Source: Spirometra erinaceieuropaei
Lineage: Eukaryota > Platyhelminthes > Cestoda > Diphyllobothriidea > Diphyllobothriidae
Direction of reading: 5' to 3'
DNA length: 64,000 bases
NCBI GenBank assembly: GCA_902702965.1
Contig: CACRXP010000668.1
Location: 20,231 to 84,230, forward strand
A program made the position numbers and the translations under genes. The notes under the pieces were generated by a model that was not told the origin of the DNA, did no database searches, and worked only from the letters and a program-made list of their open reading frames with translations. Positions 58,265 through 64,000 of the stretch are shown piece by piece. The first letter of the stretch is position 1. Each line of letters starts with the position of its first letter.

Positions 58265-61200
58265 TCTTCAGGGGTTGTCTGAATTTGTCCATGTCCTCTT
58301 TAGACTCACTCGAGTAATGAAACAAGGACTTAGTTGTTACTACAGTTAAACTCGAGGTTGATGTTGGGACCCCGACGGGTCTTTAACAAAAAATTATTAT
58401 ATGAAATTTTGCGCAAAACAAACTGCTTCGTTTCCCGATAAACTTTTTGGGCGGAATCCTCAGCACAACTTTATTCCTTTTGAACAGGTTTACAGGCCTT
58501 CCGAAGGAAAGTGACTGGCGCAAATGGATGACTGCCGCAAACCACTTGTCAAATGTCGCGAGACTTATCCCAGATAAAAATAGCCCGTAAAAAGCTCAGC
58601 ATATCATATTTAGAGACCCTCACAGAAATTCAACTGCAGACGTCAAGTTGAATGCTGATAGTTTCAGTGTTTCCTTGTACAAACCATTTGCTGAAAATTT
58701 CACTGCTCCGCTTCCAAAAATCCATTGCATTGGTTTTATGTCTCACATTGTTTGCTGGGTACTACCAAGCTGCCCTGTTTTGCCTTATTATGACGATTAT
58801 TTTATTACAGGAGGAGTTGGGTGAGAGGGAATTGCCCGAATCCTGCTTTGGTAACTATTTTCAACCTGAAATCTTCACCTACCTCTTGATTCCCCCATTG
58901 TCTGATGTACCCCTCGCCACCAGTAATATAACCCATGAGATTATTCCAAAACAGATAAACCAATTCAGCTATTTGCGCTCAGTTTCAAATGACAATGTCC
59001 AGAGCGCTCTTGTTAAGCCGTCATAGAATCTTCCTCCTCTTTTGGACAAATTCTACCTGGCTTTCCTCTTGTATCATTTCATCCTTGATTACTGATACAA
59101 ATATTCCAGTGTTTAAATGGTGGTCTGGTCCAAGTCTTCGTGAGCATCCTGGCCTTCACAGGAGACTGCCGCTCACCACACTATTCGAATAACATTTATG
59201 ATCGCAGTTTCAGATTTACTACATAGTTAAGCGGGTTTCTAGCTCTCCTCTTAGCTCCTTCCTAGCCGGACGCGTGAAAAGTGCCATTTGTTTTGGTGGT
59301 TCTAATGGCTTCGCCTCACAATGAGCATTTATTTGTGGTTGTTACGTATTTTGCTCCTAACTGTGCCTTCGACGAATTTCTATATAGATCATTCTTCGCA
59401 AAATCGGAACTCCCAGAATTCACTGTCCGCTTGTCGGCCGCGAATTTCGAAAACCTCCCTTTTTAAGATTTAGCTCTCTCAATGCACACCGCAGGAATTA
59501 TTTCAAAACCTGTCCATATTTATGGCTTAATTTATAATAATTTTAACTTTATGAAATAAAATGTGCTTTAACATATGGTTGTCTTTCTCACTCTCAACTA
59601 TTAATGTTTTTCTCAGGTTTGATAAACTATTCAAGGAGCTCTACAATCGACGGTACTCAGAGACATTTGCTTAGAAAACTTGTATTTCTGATATCCAGAT
59701 ACGTCCTATTCGAATAAATACCAGCCAATTCGCTGAAAGTGCACATGGGGTCGGAATCTGGGAGTTGGATCCTGTATCCTTTTCCGCATCTATTTTACCC
59801 AACTGACCGCCGAAATTCAGTCGTTTCTCTATAATTCGTCCGCAAATCATAGATAAATAGGTGACATATTTTGCTTAGCGCCCATGGGAATACAATCATA
59901 ACAGTTCTAATGCTATCTTTATTATTCCTTCCCAACTTGCTCCGCCTATGAATGCTCTCACTTCCTTGCTTACAGATGCATCTTCCATCGGAGTAACCTG
60001 ACGATCGACATTAAATCATCAAACACTCCATCTTCATCTAAAAGAAACCTGCGCCTTTATTTGATATTGACCCTGTTAACTTCTTGTTTTCCTCATCCGT
60101 CCAGGGTATCTGTCTACACGGATTTCGAAAGAGGATCATCGGTAACTTACATATGTGACGCAGACCTTTCTTGTTGTCGGCAGCAATAAGTTCCAATTCT
60201 TCATACGGTCGTACATATAAAAAATCACTTTCAAATCTGCTTTATCATGTCCCGCCTATTACCTTGAGTTTCACTCCTTTCGTCAGGAGCTCTCATCAAA
60301 AAATCGGACTTAACAATTCAGTCGTCCCAAAATTTACAACAGAGCATATCATTTACAACCCACCTCCCAAAAACTGCTCGAGTTTCCTAACTTACGCATT
60401 TAAAGGCGGTTTCCTTGCTTGCCGACCACAATTCCTTCTGGTCATTGGGATTTCATGGCCTCACTCCTCTCGGTCTTACCCAGGGTTCTTCGAAGTATGG
60501 AATTTTTGCTTTCACACATTGTAGCGTTCCAAAGTGCTTGCTGATCTGTCTTTATAATCGTCACAGCCATTAAACGAAACTGTCCACACCACCATATTTC
60601 TTCTTGACGCAGTTTTTCCCTGGAATATCATGCCTAAAAATGCCGACTGCCTGAACTCTCCATATATTTAAATTCGGTAGTTTTGCTACTTCGCCAAGAG
60701 CTCAGTGGGACACCTAAAATCCACCTTTGAAATCCGTTGATATCATTATCGAAAGCATTATCTGCGAAAATACAAATATACAGCGGACACAAAGTCTCTC
60801 CTAAGTTTGCGTAATCCTCCTTTCAGGTATAATTCTGCAGTTGGCTATTCATGCTGAGATCTAGGCTGACATTATTGTGAGTATTTTGCATTTTAAATTA
60901 GTGTCTGCGTTGCACTACGGCTGCCCACTCAGCTTTAAAGCGCGGTGTTAAGCTGAGCGACAACCAACAACCGGGCGCAACAAAGTCAGCAGAAAAGAGC
61001 CCTCTGGCTGGCTTACGCCAACAAGGATATTTATTTGGTGCACTGAGAAACGACGTTACGCTTGGACTTTTTGAGGGCAATGTCCTTGAAGCAACCCTAT
61101 GAATTGTGGTCTAAATATAATTTATCGTAGCAGCTGCATGCGCTACTAGAAACGTGAATTTCCTTCTACACCAATCCGGAAAACTGGTAAAAAGTTGGAA

Positions 61201-61830
61201 AGCCAAGGCTGCGCTCAGCCCAGTCGTGACCCACTCATATTGTGGGTCGCGTTTTGGCATGGCTAGATGCCAAATGTTTATGGATTTGACGGATCAGTGT
61301 CAACGGTGCTCAATACAAAACAATATATATCGATGTTCATGCGTTTCTAGAAGCGTATGATTTAATAATGTAAGGTGCGTGACATTGAGAAATGATTGAT
61401 GTGTAGTAGGACGCAAAATATAAGTATTCACAATCAACTGGTGCCGTGGGATCCAGAACTTCCGGAAGAATTAAAAGACGTGGACGGAAATTCACGACAG
61501 ATCAAGCTAAATTATCTCTATCATAATTTATTGTTTAGCACACTTCATAGCCAACCGTTAATTTCAACTCGGGCAACTTAGCTACAGCGACTTTTTAAAT
61601 TATTTGGCAGCTGAGATGATCTTTCAAACAGGTGGTCCAAGGTTGAAATATCTGATTTAGGTATCCCGGTTGTTCAGACCTCCGGCTGGGGGCTAATGAT
61701 GGTAATTGCGTTTAGTCACATTAATTAATCTGTGATCTAACCGTAAATCCACCCAGCAGATGTTTGTTGTGTTTTCCTTTTATTCTACTACATGGTTTGC
61801 CGTTCTCATCACCTGATTGCAACAATATAA
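58265..61830. other. R arm stretch without an intact gene
   Basis: Mirror of about 7275-11080. It has many stops in all frames. The plus strand shows longer scattered fragments (for example 58652-59026 and 60171-60524) that look like decayed coding DNA of an old non-LTR element, but no domain can be named. The 0.24-kb LINE tail of L is absent here (near 58550). Confidence 0.4.
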
Positions 61831-61842
61831 ATTACCGCATAT
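61831..61842 (+). repeat. Left target-site duplication of PLE C
   Basis: ATTACCGCATAT, repeated exactly at 63046-63057. L has the single unfilled site (reverse complement near 7251-7262, with one G in place of A). Confidence 0.8.
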
Positions 61843-61962
61843 AAAGGCGAAATTTCGAGTTCCAGGTGTATACATATTTGAAGAAGAAGAAGAATCGAGC
61901 ACCGGAACAATTCGTTTATTATCCTGAGCTTTCAGACTCGTACAGGAGTCCATCGTCAAAGG

Positions 61963-62895
61963 TTGTCGCAGAAACAGGACAAGCGGCGACGTTACGTTGA
62001 CGACACGTTCGTCATCGTAAACAAGGACATGCTGCAACATTTTCACAGCCTGCTTAACGCAGTCTTCCCCGATATAAAATTCACGAGAGAAGAAGAACAG
62101 GGGCAGCAGTTGCCCTTCCTGGATGTGCTCGTCAGACGAAACCTTAACGGTGAACTTGAAACGACGGTTTATAGGAAGGCAACGAACACCACACAGCTTC
62201 TCAGTTTTCACATCAACCATCCGGTGGCTCACAAACGAAGCTGTGTGAAGACGCTCTTCAAACGGATCTAAACTCATTGCAGCAAACTTGAAGATAGAGC
62301 GCGTGAGCCCCGTTATCTCCGCGACCAGTTTGTGCAAAATGGCTATCCGAGGGCATTCATAAGTCGCTGCCTACGCGGTCGCCACCAGAGAACTCAAACA
62401 TCAACGCCACCGACGATATGGCATTCTCTGCCATACATCAAGGGTGTTTCAGAAGCGACCGAGCGCATTGCTGCGGAGCTAGGGGTTGGGATCGCACACC
62501 GCCCCAAAGCCACCATGCGCAACAGGGTCATGATGATCAAAGACCGGTTAAAACCTGAAGAGCAATCTGGAGTAGTGTATCGCATTCCGTGTCAAAATTG
62601 TCCTTGTAATTACACAGGACAGACTGGACGCATGCTCGGATCGCGCATACATGAACATAAGCTGGCTGTGCGGCGAGGCGACGCATTATCACAAGTGGCC
62701 GCCCACACCTACGAAATGGGTCACGAGTTTGACTTCGCAGCCACCAAAATAGTTGCCCACGCCGGAAACAAAACAGGCCGAGAATTGATTGAAGCCTGGG
62801 CCTCGGGTGAGAACTCGGTCAATCGATTTATCGATCTGGCGCCGGCGTACAGAGCCCTTCGTAGTCACCTCCAGTCGTGCGACGTCGGTCGATGA
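61963..62895 (+). pseudogene. PLE reverse transcriptase (C-terminal part) and GIY-YIG endonuclease, one in-frame stop
   Basis: One frame from 61963 to 62895 with a single TAA at 62269-62271. The first part holds RT motif C and beyond (RRYVDDTFVIVNKDMLQHFH, then QLPFLDVLVRRNLNGELETT). After the stop the text continues as in intact PLEs (RDQFVQNGYPRAFIS, VGIAHRPKATMRNRVMMIK). The endonuclease follows: SGVVYRIPCQNCPCNYTGQT, SRIHEHKLAV, then TGRELIEAWASGENSVNRFI. YTG replaces the usual YIG. The N-terminal two thirds of the reverse transcriptase are absent because of 5' truncation, so it cannot act on its own. Confidence 0.88.
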
Positions 62896-62943
62896 TTGGG
62901 TCTACGTGCCTTATAACTGCCGCTTGTCCTGTTTCTGCCACTA

Positions 62944-62990
62944 CCTCTGAAGATGGACTCCTGTACGAGTCTGAAAGCTCAGGATAATAA
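62944..62990 (+). ncRNA. Hammerhead-like motif in the PLE C pseudo-LTR
   Basis: CTGAAGA (matches CUGANGA), a hairpin GGACTC to GAGTCT around CTGTAC, then GAAA, GCTCAGG and AATAAA-type sequence. An inverted copy lies at about 61924-61970. The core words are present, but stem III and the cleavage triplet are not clear, so this is a candidate only. Confidence 0.35.
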
Positions 62991-64000
62991 ACGAATTGTT
63001 CCGGTGCTCGATTCTTCTTCTTCTTCTTCTTCTTCTTCTTCAAATATTACCGCATATCGCATGTATGCGATATTGACTCAGGTTAATATCGATAGCGACC
63101 GAGTTTGTGCTTATTTTCTTGGGTAGCCTTGTCGAGTTGATGTCGATAATTGTCTTTTTCGATATAAAATCTTCGAGACACTCCAAGACCCTAATTTAAC
63201 GCCCATTGCCGTATTCTATCATAATTTGTGAGTTTTCCCTTTTCTGCCCATTTAAAGTCCCCTCTTTGTTTGTATTTTAAATGTCCATCCTTGGGTTCCC
63301 CTTATTATTTTGAACCTTGGTCCAGGAGCTCATGCGTAAACTTTGAAACTTTGTCTATGACCAGGCCCCAATATAGTGGGGCCTTGCTATAGCAGGGTTA
63401 CATCTCGATAGCGTATAGATATCGATTTTCCGGAATATGGGCACCGAATCAATGGCGATTTTCACCGATAAATAGATACCGTCTCTAATTCGAGTATTTG
63501 AGATGCACGAAAGCCGACGAAAGCGGCAGGCTTGGCTTTCCGTCTAGTATTTTCTCTTACGCTGCCCCCTTAAATTTGTTCGTTCTATCTAATCCCGCGC
63601 CTGTAAACCATTCTACCACGTTTATTTAAAACACTTACATGGTTACGCCTGTGTAGGCGTCATGTAACGGGTAAACAGTTTTATTACAGTGGAATGAGGA
63701 AAATGTATTGAAGAGAACCATATAAATGGAAAATATGCATGCTTATTAAACGGAGTCCCTCAGGGGCTCCCGAGTTAGTTGTTGTCAAAACGTTGGCAAC
63801 AAGTAGAAGTTGATCCGGAGGACGGTTCTGGTATCCCTTCTACAAACCACAAATAGATATTAGGCATGGGCATGTTAGTCATCAACCGCTCTACTGGTAC
63901 TCACCCTGATCTTTCTGCACACGCCTCCCAAAGCTGTCTAAAGATCTTTTTAGTCGCCCTGTGAAAGCAGACTTCAACTGAGAGAGCGTTGCATTACTAT

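Larger units (their letters stand above)
61843..63045 (+). mobile_element. Penelope-like element C, 1.2 kb, R arm only
   Basis: Flanked by a 12-base target duplication and missing from L. After about 36 bases it begins with a GAA repeat and roughly 110 bases (61880-61988) that are an inverted copy of its own 3' end (about 62918-63041), the inverted pseudo-LTR arrangement typical of 5'-truncated PLEs. The extra 36 bases at the left resemble the short terminal extension known in Penelope. Between them lie the end of the reverse transcriptase and the GIY-YIG endonuclease. Terminal (GAA)n and (TTC)n differ in length. It is a recent insertion, since the duplication is perfect. Confidence 0.88.

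Overview
The window is eukaryotic and looks like a repeat-rich flatworm genome. I infer a tapeworm, probably of the diphyllobothriid type. The reasons are spliced genes with very short introns near the 5' end, many decayed CR1/Jockey-like LINEs, RTE-like LINEs that end in C2H2 zinc fingers, and several Penelope-like elements (PLEs) with GIY-YIG endonucleases. Two runs of N (26966-27231 and 51955-52564) show that it is a scaffold. The species is an inference from family resemblance, not something read directly.

Only two host genes are identified with good support. One is TSEN54 (tRNA-splicing endonuclease subunit Sen54), about 926-2039 on the minus strand. The other is a complete 14-exon MCM6 (replicative helicase subunit), 30685-40675 on the plus strand, which joins to an 814-residue protein with all core motifs. 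Two partial exons of unrecognised genes lie at 164-445 (+) and 2095-2246 (-). The second ends only 55 bases before the inferred TSEN54 start.

Layout: 1-6321 is host sequence. 6322-26965 is the left arm (L) of a very large inverted duplication. 26966-30684 is LINE debris and the MCM6 upstream region. 30685-40675 is MCM6. 40676-43934 is intergenic with repeat fragments and part of a LINE. 43935-64000 is the right arm (R), the reverse complement of L. The arms are collinear for about 20 kb and roughly 96% identical where I compared them by eye. Homology still runs at the last base of the window, so the outer boundary is not seen.

The arms are mosaics of old LINE and PLE fragments. They differ by a few clear events: a 5.3-kb RTE-like LINE only in L (18714-23992), a 1.2-kb PLE only in R (61843-63045), a roughly 3.65-kb block only in R (about 51.1-54.98 kb), a 0.24-kb LINE tail only in L (about 10553-10797), and a triplet repeat of different length. 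All of these came after the two arms separated, so each arm serves as the empty site for insertions in the other.

The points most worth following are the inverted duplication around MCM6, the palindromic inverted filler at the target of the L-only RTE insertion, the RTE protein with a truncated endonuclease and a duplicated zinc-finger module, hammerhead-like motifs at the 3' ends of three PLE lineages, and introns of 31-40 bases at the 5' end of MCM6.
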